From Sipunculus nudus (Eukaryota > Annelida > Sipuncula > Golfingiida > Sipunculidae), in NCBI GenBank assembly GCA_026874595.1, contig CM049306.1, positions 4,972,019 to 5,036,018 of the forward strand: a stretch of DNA of 64,000 bases, given 5' to 3'. Below, in pieces: positions 1-9,750 of the stretch; positions within the stretch are counted from its first letter, which is position 1; each line of letters begins with the position of its first letter. The translations under genes were made by a program, and so were the position numbers. The notes below the pieces were generated by a model. The model made no database searches, had not been told where the DNA came from, and was given only the letters and a program-made list of their open reading frames with translations.

Positions 1-683
1 GCACCTGTATTCATGTTTACAGATTTTTATCAATAAATTGTAGTTATTAGGGCTGAAACTACTTTTTTCAGTGTCCATCAGTTCAGGTTGTACCATAGTA
101 ACCTTGTGGTCAACTGGTCACTTTTTTTTATAAGATATGCTAAACATAACATTTAACATGACAGGCATTGTGGTAGGAAGCTCCTATGATACACAGGCCA
201 TCCTGTTAATTCAGTAGGCCAAAATTCAGAGTGACCAATTCAGACTGGAAGTTCCCCAAAAGCTTAACTACTGAAAGGTGTAATCAGTCCCAGTACTTCT
301 GTACAGAGGTTACATGCACTGTTTACTGTTTAAATGAGGTGCTGCAAGTCACATGTTAACTACAATCAGTTGATTGTATGGAAGCTGTATTTAAAGATAC
401 TTACTTTATACATTATGATTTTTGAGTGTATAATTGAAAGAACAATATGATTTCTTGACTTGTTCAAATGTCCATCATTTGATGAATTTTGTGTCAGACA
501 AGTCCACTTACTTTCACAATTAACTTCACCAAAAGTTGAGTGGATTATTTGTTTCAACAAAAGTAGCTATTCAGTGAAAATGCACAAAGTACATAAACCA
601 TACCTGACAGGTAAAATAACAACTAATGTTGGTGATATTTAATAATATTGTTAACGCTGATAACATTAAATATTCATACTAAC
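1..683. other. Non-coding flank of NRF1-like gene
   Basis: I see no supported gene here. On the minus strand there are splice-like signals near 613 (acceptor) and 515 (GTAAGT donor), but all three frames between them contain stops. They are therefore not called as a coding exon. The stretch is probably intron or downstream sequence of the minus-strand NRF1-like gene; the next coding exon was not found. Confidence 0.4.
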
Positions 684-848
684 CATAATCGAGCTGGTCT
701 GACAGGGCAACATCTGGGGCAGGGGTATGCATGGCAGATCAGGTTCTATACGAGATCGAGCTGGCTGGGGGCAAGTCAATAGATGACCCTGATCGTGGTA
801 CGCATAGCAACTTTTCACAACTTCTCTCAAAGCATCAGTCCATAATGC
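684..848 (-). CDS. NRF1-like transcription factor, internal exon (end of DNA-binding domain)
   Basis: This is one internal exon of 165 bp, exactly 55 codons, phase 0 at both ends. On the minus strand it follows an acceptor ending TTGCAG and is followed by the donor GTTAGT. The peptide begins ALWTDALREVVKSCY and continues through HDQGHLL. This matches the W-T-x-ALR-x-(I/V)VK-x-CY-x(2)-H-x(4)-LL block at the C-terminal edge of the DNA-binding domain in the NRF1 / erect wing / P3A2 family. Those nuclear factors bind palindromic GCGC-rich promoter sites, NRF1 controlling respiratory and other housekeeping genes. The exon joins in frame to the upstream exon at 2115-2267. The tail after LLTC is rich in Pro and Cys and does not resemble NRF1, so this may be a diverged paralog. 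Seen: splice sites, frame and motif. Inferred: family membership. Confidence 0.8.
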
Positions 849-2114
849 CTGCAACATAAAATCAAATTATTTAATAACTGAAAATCAGTAATTCATTCAA
901 AATTACAAAATATTTAAATTTGTACAAATTAATACAGTCTCAGTGTTCCCTTCAATATTTATATATTAAAACATAAGGTACCAAACAGTTTCCCATTTAC
1001 AAATCCCTTGGCTACAGGTCATATACAAAGTCATCTCCTTCTCCAGGTATCTTGATTAATATGTACAATGCCCCCTTCTTGTCAATACTGTGACCACAAT
1101 TCTTGATTAATATGTACAATGCCCCCTCCTTGTCAATACTGTGACCACAATTCTTGATTAATATGTACAATGCCCCCTCCTTGTCAATACTGTGACCAAA
1201 ATTCTTAATTAATATGTACAATACCCCCTTCTTGTCAATACTGTGACCACCATTAACTGTCCATATTTTGTTCTGTTTCCCACAGGTTAAAGCTCCTGTT
1301 ATATTCACTTCACTTCCCCAAGCTAATACATTTAATTAAGTGAAATAGCAATTTTTTAGGTTTTTTATCCCACACCTGGCAAATCAATTTTTGAGTATAT
1401 ACTTAGCATCTTATAGTGAATACTAACACAAGTGTAACAAATCATCCTTTTTGCACATTAACAGGCTTACTTTGCACTCAGAGTTTATAACTTATAATTT
1501 TTCCATTATTACAAATGTCATATCTCAGCAAGATAACAGAAACAATATCCGAGAAATCACCACAAAATCTGGCTATAGTTCTTTTATGACTTTGGTAAAC
1601 AGCACTCATCAGTTGTTCAAAAGGCACTGCTTTCTACAATATGGAAGACACAGCACAATAAACCAGATGAACCAACTTATGCCAGGCTTCCCACAATCCA
1701 GTTGTTTTTTTAAACACCAGAAGTGTTCGATGACACAGCACTTCCTTGGTGACTGATGAAAATGTCATATGACTAAAAGTGTGCACTTCCTTAGTATTAA
1801 TTCTCCCTTAATTGGCAAATATATCTCGTATAAATTTATTGTTTAAAAGCATAAGTTTTTCCCCCCTCTGGAACTTAATACCAAAGAAAGGAGCTGTACA
1901 CCGTGTGGTTTATTGAGAGATGACAATTGGAATTTGGAGGTTGGAAAAAGGTAAAATTGTAGCTCTTTTAAGGGATTTCTTCACCAACACAGACTTGAGT
2001 TTACTTTTATCTTGAGTCAAAAATGTGCTTTACAGAAGACTGGACTGACACCAGTCTCAATGAGCTGTGTGATGTCAGTGTGAGATAATCATTGTGGATG
2101 GGAGAGCAGCCCAC
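849..2114 (-). other. Intron between the two NRF1-like exons
   Basis: The interval has a GT donor at 2114-2113 (CAG then GTGGGC) and an AG acceptor at 850-849 on the minus strand. It contains the 51-bp minisatellite at about 1051-1253. The open frame of the upstream exon happens to run on past the donor to about 2030. The in-frame fit of the two exons to the NRF1 family supports removal of this sequence. Confidence 0.7.
1051..1253. repeat. 51-bp minisatellite, four copies, open in one minus frame
   Basis: About four direct copies begin at 1051, 1102, 1153 and 1204. The period of 51 bp is a multiple of three, so the minus strand reads as repeats of a 17-residue unit, GHSIDKEGALYILIKNC. Together with its flanks it gives a 98-codon open frame (1012-1308). 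It lies within an intron of the NRF1-like gene. I do not recognise the peptide. A non-coding minisatellite is the simpler reading. Confidence 0.75.
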
Positions 2115-2267
2115 CTGTCTGGCAGATTCAGATGCATTCATCTTTGAACTTCTCCAGGGTATATGAGCTGGCCACCACACAGGCCGAGCAGCCCCTCTTC
2201 CAAAGCCTTCAGGACCCCTTCCAGATGTTCCTTTGAGAAGATTGTTTATCAGTGGATGTAGGTCACC
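2115..2267 (-). CDS. NRF1-like transcription factor, internal exon (WWP-IPW block)
   Basis: This exon is 153 bp, exactly 51 codons, phase 0 at both ends. On the minus strand it follows a TTTCAG acceptor and ends in CAG before a GTGGGC donor. The peptide starts GDLHPLINNLLK, continues with a TSGRG-type glycine-rich segment, and then has RPVWWPAHIPW. The order LxxxINxLLK, GRG, (K/R)P(V/I)WWPxxIPW is characteristic of the NRF1 / erect wing DNA-binding domain, where it lies just before the WTxALR block found in the exon at 684-848. Splicing the two exons gives a short basic linker between IPW and LWTDALR, as in the family but a few residues shorter. The upstream NRF1 region (basic segment and dimerisation part) was not found between here and 8.2 kb, so earlier exons are either unrecognised or outside the window. 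Confidence 0.82.
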
Positions 2268-3110
2268 CTGAAAGTATTAAATATACAGTTCACAATAATT
2301 TATATCAGAGTTTCTCCTTTATATTCTTATGTGCCACTGGTTTGTTCATTTTGAATTTAACCTTGTGATGTGCCAGTAATGATAATACTGTAAAGCCAAA
2401 TGGTGTCCAATTCCAAAATATCTCTGTATACAGGGTATCAAAGTCACCAGTCTTAAAACTGTTGGTCCACTGGATATTTACCATATGCTACCCACTTCTG
2501 ACACAATTTTAACATAAAGTAACAGGTTAAAGGTCCACTCATGACTGTTTCACCATACATAATATTTACAGTGACTAGTTGGCATGATAAAATAATATGA
2601 CCATGAGAATTATAACATGAATAATAACTACAGAAAATCTATACAACTGAATTCAGGGCAGGCAGGATAACAATACAACTTTATCCTTATGACAGATAGT
2701 GTTACCTGTGAAAGTCTGCAAATGGATGAAGTGACATGGCAGATACTTTGGCAGCAACATATCTTAGAAACAAATGAGATAATAACTGGGAGCTTTTACT
2801 GCATAGTTTTACTGGTAATATTTAAAACACTGAATTATATTGATTAAGACATAAAACTTAAGTTTGCAGCTTAAAAATTTTGCAATTTAAAAACATTTTA
2901 CAATAGTGGTATGATGCTCAGACATAATTATTGATGCATATTTAAGGTAAGATAGGATAAGATATAGTTTATTGCTATATATATGTAATAAAATCATCAC
3001 AAACTATAGTATTTGGCTTGACTGGCTTGCTTAAACAAACACATTAAACAAGAAATTATAAAATAATGTACAGAAAAAAAAGATGCATGACTAAGAATGT
3101 TTGACTAGGT
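2268..3110. other. Unassigned, probably intron
   Basis: No recognisable gene. On the minus strand a 57-bp block at about 2704-2760 has a TTCTAAG acceptor and a CAG/GTAACA donor. Its only frame compatible with the next exon gives an unconvincing Cys/Ser-rich peptide, so it is not called coding. Confidence 0.35.
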
Positions 3111-3114
3111 TATT

Positions 3115-4320
3115 GTGCCGCAAGTGATATATTTAATTGTTGAACAGCTGACGCATATGTGCTGGTTTGAGTTCTTTTGGAACTGCCTGATAGCGACCAA
3201 TAGCGAACCCCAGATTTGCATTTTTTAAACAAATAGTGCGCCAGATGACTATAATCTTCTATAATGTCGTTTGCTTTCTTCAACAATCGTGTTTAAAATA
3301 TGGAGTAAACTGTGGGTAAAGGAACTCCAATGATCCTCCAAGCTGTTTTAACTACCCTCGAAAGACAGTTCCTCTCCTCGACAGTGATACTGCCTCCCCA
3401 TACAGTGACTGACAACGTCAGGACACCCTGAATTACCGCCTGATAAATCTTTAATAGAATCAGTTGACTGAGCCCAAAATCCCATAGGTTCCTGAGAAAG
3501 AATTAACGTTGTTGTGCCTTCTTTACGCAGTTATTAGCATTTTCGGCCCACTTCAAATCAGAAGAAATAAAACTTCCTACAATTTTAAACTTGGAGACGT
3601 CAATAACTAAGGGTAATATTTCAGTTTTCTTAAATCTAAAATCAATGATCATCTCCTTGGTTTTCTTTACATTTAACTCCAGATTATTTTCAAAGCACCA
3701 CAAAGTTAAAGTTTTAATTTCATTGCGGTAAACACTTTTGTTATTTCCCCGGATGGGCCCAGAAACTGTCATCTCAAAATTTTACAGTCAGGCAATCATC
3801 AGAAGTAGAGATACAGTCATAGGTGAATAGAGAGTACACTTTTGGTGAAAGCTCACAACCTTGGTGTGCTCCAGTGTTTAAGACCAATTCTTCGGAAATA
3901 ATATTACCAATCTTAACCACTTGAGGCCGATTTGTTAAGAAGTCTAAGATCCAGTTACACATGTTAATATTAAGACCCAGTTCTGACAGTTTTCCATTTA
4001 ATTTATGGGGAAGGATAGTGTAAAAGGCTGAGCTGACATCAATTAATAAAACCATTGTAAAGGTAGATTTTCGGAACTTGATATGTTTTAAAATACAGTT
4101 AAGTGTGAATGAGGAATAATATAGTGTCATCTGTTGAGCGATTACTACAATAGGCGAACTGACATCAGTCTGTCTTTCTGAACACTCAACTATAATAAAT
4201 TTATCATATATATTATTAAGGGAGTGTGAGTGCATTGATAACAAAGCAGATATTTTATCCTTGTATGTTAAACTATGAAAATATTCAATCAAATTCTTGA
4301 CTGCTGTGTCATATAGATTA
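3115..4320 (-). pseudogene. Decayed LINE reverse transcriptase, 5'-truncated (CR1/L2/Rex1-like)
   Basis: The minus strand encodes most of a non-LTR retrotransposon RT in broken frames. From 4292 downwards there is a (L)IDVSSAFYT segment (palm motif with the first catalytic Asp), then WILDFLTNRPQ, then an HQGCELSPKVYSLFTYD segment corresponding to the QGxxLSPxLF motif. The frame breaks near 3770 at the FADD motif, where a stop and a shift separate KF from DD. It resumes from 3772 with WCFENNLELNVKKTKEMIIDFR, a signature typical of CR1/L2/Rex1-type LINEs. Translated pieces with stops continue to about 3115 (RT thumb and 3' end of ORF2). No endonuclease domain is visible, so the copy is 5'-truncated, as most LINE copies are. 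It cannot make functional RT. Clade assignment is from motif memory only. Confidence 0.8.
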
Positions 4321-7300
4321 ACTGATTACTCAGATTTTCACTTGAACCTTCTAACAACATTTCATGCTGTAATGACTGTGTCATTGTATGAAAATACTTA
4401 ATTTCACAGTCCCTTATAAACAATCCAGAATGTCACGTGATGCCTAATACTTCAACTAAAAAACAGAGCGGGCAGTTTGATGACATCACACAGCAACTGC
4501 TTTGTGGTGGAGCCATGTCAAGAATCACAGTTAGGCCAGACTTTTTTAATTCTTTGGTTTACGAACATGATTGACAAAAGTGATAGGTAGGAGGTAGGAA
4601 AAAAAAAAAAAAAAAATTGGAACAAACCTGGATACTGGTGTTCCTGAATCCTGTATTGTACAGTTGGGTTATAAAATTCATATTTAAATGGCTCTATATA
4701 AACCTGTATAAAATATATAAAATTATATATAAAAATTATAATATTATCATCATCCATTCCTCTTGAGTTTTCCACATGAATCTTGCGTGTGCCATGTTAT
4801 TTCAAGCCATTCAAATATCATTGAAGGTAAATAAATGACAAAAAAAAGTTTAAACAGTAAAACTTATGATTTCATACACACCTGAAATAAAAATTCAGTC
4901 ACTGTCCCTGCCAAGTGAACTGCCTATTTTATAAAGTTTTACAAATTAAAGACCAGTCAAACACTTATACAAATATAAAATATATTTTTTGTCAGATATG
5001 CAAAGAGAAAACTAAATATCCACTGCTAGCTTGATAGACTGCAGTTTTTATTTTTCAGTCGTGAATGACAATAACAATGACAATATGCGACTTGCAGCTA
5101 TTCGCCTATTGTTTATCAAATGTCAACAACATGGAACGCCAGTTGTTTGATTCATGACCATGACCTTTCCTTTTTGGTGTTGCGCATGTTTGACAGTCCT
5201 TTGAATATACAACAACTGCTAATAAAGTGAGGTTTCCATTGGAGATCACATTGAACTGTTCAACTATTTTAAAATTTTAAAAAGTATTAATAATCTTTAT
5301 TCATTCATCTGCATTTCCTACCATGGCCATGACAGTACTTAGGTACTGTACTCATTTTAATATGCCGTCACTTGGCCACTGTCAGTCCGGAATTGCTTTT
5401 CGGCGTCCATACACATCAAAGCTTCCATCACATCCGTTTGGAACAATTAAATGAATCCTTTCAAAGTCCTGCATTTTAAATGGCTTTCATTTTAGCTTGC
5501 TTTTGTTTTGACTATAAAAATATCCGCAAAGCCGACGTGCTGCAACGCTTCACATAAAACCGCGCCACTAAGACTACAGATAGTCCGAAATACTGCAGAA
5601 ACCCTGAGAATTTCTGGAGTTTTCAAAGAGTACATGACGACCTCATGCAGTATATAATTTCATCTGTTCAGTAATTTTCTTTTAAGCCTTACAAGACAAC
5701 ATTTTTAAGTTTTGACAAGTTATAATATTTTTTAGAGTAAACTTGTGGAACTTAGCCAATTCGCAGTAATTAATAGCGTCTGACTTTGAGTGCAATAATT
5801 AGTCTTAAGAAGTAAATTTGTGTGTATATCCAGCAAGTTATTAACAGTGGCAAGCTGGTAAAGCCGCTATGCAACCAAACTAATTTTCTTTTCTAATTCA
5901 CATCTATCTATAACAAATATGTTTAACAAATATGACCTAAACGCTGGTTTGAAAATGTACTGTAGTGCAGAAAACGAACTTTGAAAACTCTCCAAGAATT
6001 CTCAATTTCCCTGCTGAATCTTTTGACTACTTGATGGCCAATCAAATGCATTTATGGCCAAAGGATACCCTATTTTGATTGGCTTAAACCCTCCATCTGT
6101 CATTAAGAATCTTATTAGCCAAACATAAGAGTTCTAACGTTTGAGGTGATCTAATACACATGATCACTAAACAATTCATTTGTCAACAACCGTGCTGGAT
6201 TCGGCGACATAATATAAAAGGAAAAAAAGTCAAAATGCCAATTTTATTTTTTTTCTGAAATGAGGAAATCAGAGGTCGGCGGGTTTGTAAACCGAAAAAT
6301 TAAAAAAGTCTGGCCTTACCTGTTACATATTCAGGACCTAACTGAAAACACTCAAAAGAAAACTATTCTGGCTAACCCCCCCCCCCCCCCCCCCCCCCAT
6401 GGACCATCCCAAAATGTGAGGGGGAAAATATGCACAATCTCAAAAGTAAAGGTGTTATGGAAAAAAAAAATAAAATATCTGAACTTCTGACCTGGTACTC
6501 TGGTCTTATTAACAGATCAAGGCTGAACAATCCAGGGGATATTGATATACATGTACAAAAATCTATGGTGCATATATATAGAATTTTTATCTTTTTACAT
6601 ATAACTGATATGATTTGTGGCCTGCAATCTGGCTCATACACAGAGAAGAATTCCTCAGTGGCAGACCAGCTGACCTACTTGCGTGCCATCTGACCCAAAG
6701 CAAAACAACAGCCTGGGTTGCATCCCTGCCTGGTCATGTGATACAGAGAGGATATGGATATGCTACAAACAACTGTGAATGAGTGTGCTCAAACTGATCA
6801 CATCAACTGGTAGCCTGCTGTGATAGTTCAAACAAGCAATACACTGTCTAATGCTCACTTCTCCATGAAAATTAACTGGATGCTAAGAATACATAGTAAC
6901 CACAGACAGATGTAAAGAATTTATATGGAAAGCACAAATTATTTATTTCAAAAGACACATGGCTTGGGCAGTATAAACACTGAACATTTTCTTGGTTTTA
7001 TACTCATTCATTGATTTATTTTATCTTGAAAGCAGCTATTTCTAGCATCTGAGGTCAAACCATATCATGGGAAACACTTTATAATACTGGCTCTATCAAT
7101 GTGTAATACACTGCATATATATATTTATATACATACATTTTTTTCATAAACATTCAAAATCTTTTTACAGGTTTCCATAGAAAATTGTGACAAAGTCATT
7201 ATTAGAAATGTAAAAAAGGCCTACAAGCCTAATGTGACCTGTGCAATGGGATATACATCAAGTATAATCCTTCCCTGATAAAATACTTGACCAAATATTT

Positions 7301-8247
7301 GAAAAGTACAGTATAATTTTTCAAGTACATGTGTGAAAGTACCAATGACACAAGCCTTACTCCTAAGATTCTGGCAAGGATGTCAACTATGCAAAAAATA
7401 GACATTTCTTGGCACCGCTGGTGCCATAGTATCGCCAGACAAATGAGGTTTTGTGGTATTTTGTTGATATAATGTGATGTATTTGTATTTTAGCAATGAA
7501 TGTGAGAAACATTTGTACAAAATATAGGAATATTTAAAGTGAAGGCAATTGTTATGTAAAAGGTTATGTATAAATAGAAGTATATATTTAATGATGTATT
7601 GAGTTGTATATGTATGTTTGGAGTAACTTGTTTGAGAATAATATAGAGTAAAGCAGAAAGAGAAAGAGATGGATAGACAGGATTTCATAGAGATGGAGAG
7701 ATATGATAATGGTTAGTGTAAGTGTGTAACAGGGGGTTGATAATTATCTTTAGAGAGGAGGGGGGTGATGGAGTTGCTGGTTGAGGAGTGTGAAGTGGGT
7801 TGGGTAATTAGAGGGGTGGATGTGAAGGCTGCTACATGGCTATGTTTAGGAAATGTTGATTGGCAAATGCTGATGAGTGGATGATAAATTTGTCTGATCA
7901 GTTTCTTTGTTGAGGGGTGTATATATGATGGAGAGTTTATAATTTTGAGAGAGAAAGATGTGCTGTTGGATGCAGTAATATCATGTTATCAGACATAAGC
8001 AAAGATCTGAGTAATTCTACACACATCAATATGTAAGTGAGGTATATTGTCTGAGAATGAAATTATAATATCTGTTATATTTTGTTTCACATCATATTTT
8101 GTTCTTTGTAATAAATTGTTATATTGTCATAAAAATTGTCATTTGTTCCTTATCAATGGCATAAATTGTGGAAAAACAAGAAAATAGAGTAGGGGGTGCC
8201 ACCATGCAGTTCCCAGCAAATGACTCATCACATTACCCATATCTATC
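4321..8247. other. Non-coding, partly repetitive; no supported gene
   Basis: This holds an A-run near 4600-4616, a 23-base C-run at 6376-6398 and a CpG-bearing single-copy-looking patch at about 5100-5640. A 30-codon minus-strand ORF at 5382-5474 has A at -3 but no convincing donor. Near 7410 a short palindrome (GGCACCGCTGGTGCC) precedes a TAGTATCGCCAGAC motif shared with the dispersed repeat near 16.7 kb. The last ~60 bases (gggggtgccacc onward) resemble the repeat that continues after 15184 and are interrupted by the Ty3 insertion. Confidence 0.4.
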
Positions 8248-8826
8248 TGTAGCAGGCTCAACTTAACTGTTAGTCTATAGTTCTTTGTTCTGGGCCCTGT
8301 GTTTCTGGGATGAATTCAAAAGCTTAGATCACAGGGAAGGGAATGTCATATACACACCAAATTTTACACATACAACCTATCCTATATATATTTAAAGTAT
8401 CTACTGTCTTTTCATATCTAGATTTTATTATTTCTCAGTATTTTAAATGATTATGCTTTTTCCAGGAAAAATATTTGGATTATTTGTAATATCTCATTAG
8501 TCATTGAATGTTCAGCTTTTAAATTTGAGATACATAAACATAAACCAGATTACATTAAGTATTGTAAGTTTTATGAGTTTTCATCAAGTAGTTCAGATGA
8601 TATATATAATTAGTTGTTTTTAGAAACACAGCTTTATGTTATTAGGCTAGCCATGTGGCCCTCAGCAGGGGGTGCTTCGTTCAGGTCCGCACAGCACTTA
8701 TTTAATGACCTGTCCTGCTGGGCTGCGGGGAGAGAGGGTCCAGCTATCTGTATCTGACAAGTCAACATTAAATGTGATCAACAGCCAGCCTGTCTTCTTT
8801 GTGTATAGCATACAGCCCGTGCTACA
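8248..8826 (+). repeat. 5' LTR of the Ty3/gypsy element
   Basis: It is 579 bp, beginning TGTAGC and ending GCTACA, so the termini are a 6-bp inverted repeat around the canonical TG...CA. Read by eye it matches the 3' LTR throughout. A TATATATAAT sequence near 8600 is a TATA-box candidate for the element promoter, with the GC-richer R/U5-like part downstream. Confidence 0.93.
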
Positions 8827-8829
8827 AAT

Positions 8830-8847
8830 TGGTGGAGAGAATCCGAG
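8830..8847 (+). promoter_or_regulatory. Candidate tRNA primer binding site
   Basis: TGGTGGAGAGAATCCGAG begins three bases after the 5' LTR and starts with TGG, the complement of a tRNA CCA end. Its reverse complement would place a C at tRNA position 61 and an A at the discriminator, consistent with a tRNA 3' end. I cannot name the tRNA from memory. Confidence 0.6.
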
Positions 8848-8856
8848 GTACGTCCC

Positions 8857-9744
8857 ATGCCTTACAACACAAGAGCTACAAGCAGACGATATCAAGAACA
8901 GTCACAGTCAGAGATGAACACAGAAAGCCTGTTGACTCCATTCAGGGGCCTAGCCACAGAGGATGCCAAGCTGTGGCTTACCAAATTTGAGCTCATGGTG
9001 GCCAGCAAGGAACTGAATGACAACAGAGCCAAAAGTACTCTGCCACTGCACCTCAGTGATGGGGCTCTCAGGTGGTATATGGCCCTGCCTGGATCAGCAA
9101 AGACAGACCTGCAACAACTGAAGTCAGCTTTCCTGCAGCGTTATGGTCCAAATGAAAACACACAGTGGTCACGAACAGCTGCCTTGTTCACCATGCAGCA
9201 ACAGGAGGGAGAGACAGCCCAAGACTTCATCACCAAAATAACATCAGAAGCTGCATCAGTAGGCCTCCCTGAAGAACAAACCAAGCAAGCCATTCTCCAG
9301 GGACTGAAACCAGCAGTTCGTCAGTTTGTGCTACAGAAGGGATGTAAGACCCTGCAAGAGATAAACTCATCAGCAGCCATGGCTGAAGCCACCTGCGGTG
9401 CTGACACTTTATCATGTGGGGTGATCAAAGCTATCCAGCGCCTGGAAAAACAGCTAGAGGACATGTCTGTCCAGTTGCTACAGACACAAGCACAAGTTCA
9501 AGCAGCAACAGCAGTTCACCCCAACGCAGCCTCAACCAATACAAGGTATGTTAGTAGCCAAAGGCCTGCCCCTTCCCTTAGGGCTAGGAATAGACAGTAT
9601 TTTTCGGAGCAGTGTCAAAATTGTGGAAGGGAAGCACATGCACGAAGTGATTGTCCAGCTAATGGATTAGAATGTCACAGGTGTGGGAAATTAAACCATT
9701 ATGCCAGGATGTGTCGTTCAGCACCAAGACCCAACCAGCAATGA
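8857..9744 (+). CDS. gag: Ty3/gypsy Gag (capsid-nucleocapsid), 295 aa, ending in a readthrough-type TGA
   Basis: Gag is the structural polyprotein that packages element RNA in cytoplasmic virus-like particles. This one has a capsid-like helical region: LRWYMALPG and LKSAFLQRYG at about residues 69-95, and TAQDFITKI and GLKPAVRQFV further on, which fit the retrotransposon Gag core. A coiled-coil-like segment IQRLEKQLEDMSVQL follows. Two CCHC zinc knuckles are exact CX2CX4HX4C at C253-C266 and C273-C286. The start at 8857 is the first ATG after the LTR and PBS; the frame is open upstream but without another ATG. The stop TGA (9742-9744) is followed by CAA TTA, and the same frame stays open into pol. 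Confidence 0.93.
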   Translation: MPYNTRATSRRYQEQSQSEMNTESLLTPFRGLATEDAKLWLTKFELMVASKELNDNRAKSTLPLHLSDGALRWYMALPGSAKTDLQQLKSAFLQRYGPNENTQWSRTAALFTMQQQEGETAQDFITKITSEAASVGLPEEQTKQAILQGLKPAVRQFVLQKGCKTLQEINSSAAMAEATCGADTLSCGVIKAIQRLEKQLEDMSVQLLQTQAQVQAATAVHPNAASTNTRYVSSQRPAPSLRARNRQYFSEQCQNCGREAHARSDCPANGLECHRCGKLNHYARMCRSAPRPNQQ

Positions 9745-9750
9745 CAATTA
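9742..9750 (+). promoter_or_regulatory. Candidate stop-codon readthrough site (TGA CAA TTA) between gag and pol
   Basis: Gag ends CAA TGA CAA TTA. The six bases after the stop match the CARYYA consensus that promotes readthrough at the tobacco mosaic virus replicase stop. The downstream frame has no further stop until 14179, and its first ATG is 120 nt away at the protease active site. A gag-pol fusion made by reading through this codon explains how protease would be made with its N-terminal part. No frameshift is needed because the frames are identical. Confidence 0.75.

Noticed and set aside
515-613. Possible further exon of the NRF1-like gene (minus)
   Set aside because: Good GTAAGT donor, but every frame between the signals has a stop codon.
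2704-2760. Minus-strand block with acceptor and CAG/GTAACA donor upstream of the NRF1-like exons
   Set aside because: The only frame that joins without a stop to 2115-2267 gives a Cys/Ser-rich peptide unlike the NRF1 family; the better-looking frames would hit a stop in the next exon.
5181-5190. TGCGCATG half of an NRF1 binding site near the NRF1-like gene
   Set aside because: Only half of the palindrome; expected by chance.
5382-5474. Thirty-codon minus ORF in a CpG-bearing patch
   Set aside because: No convincing donor and no recognisable peptide; too short to support.
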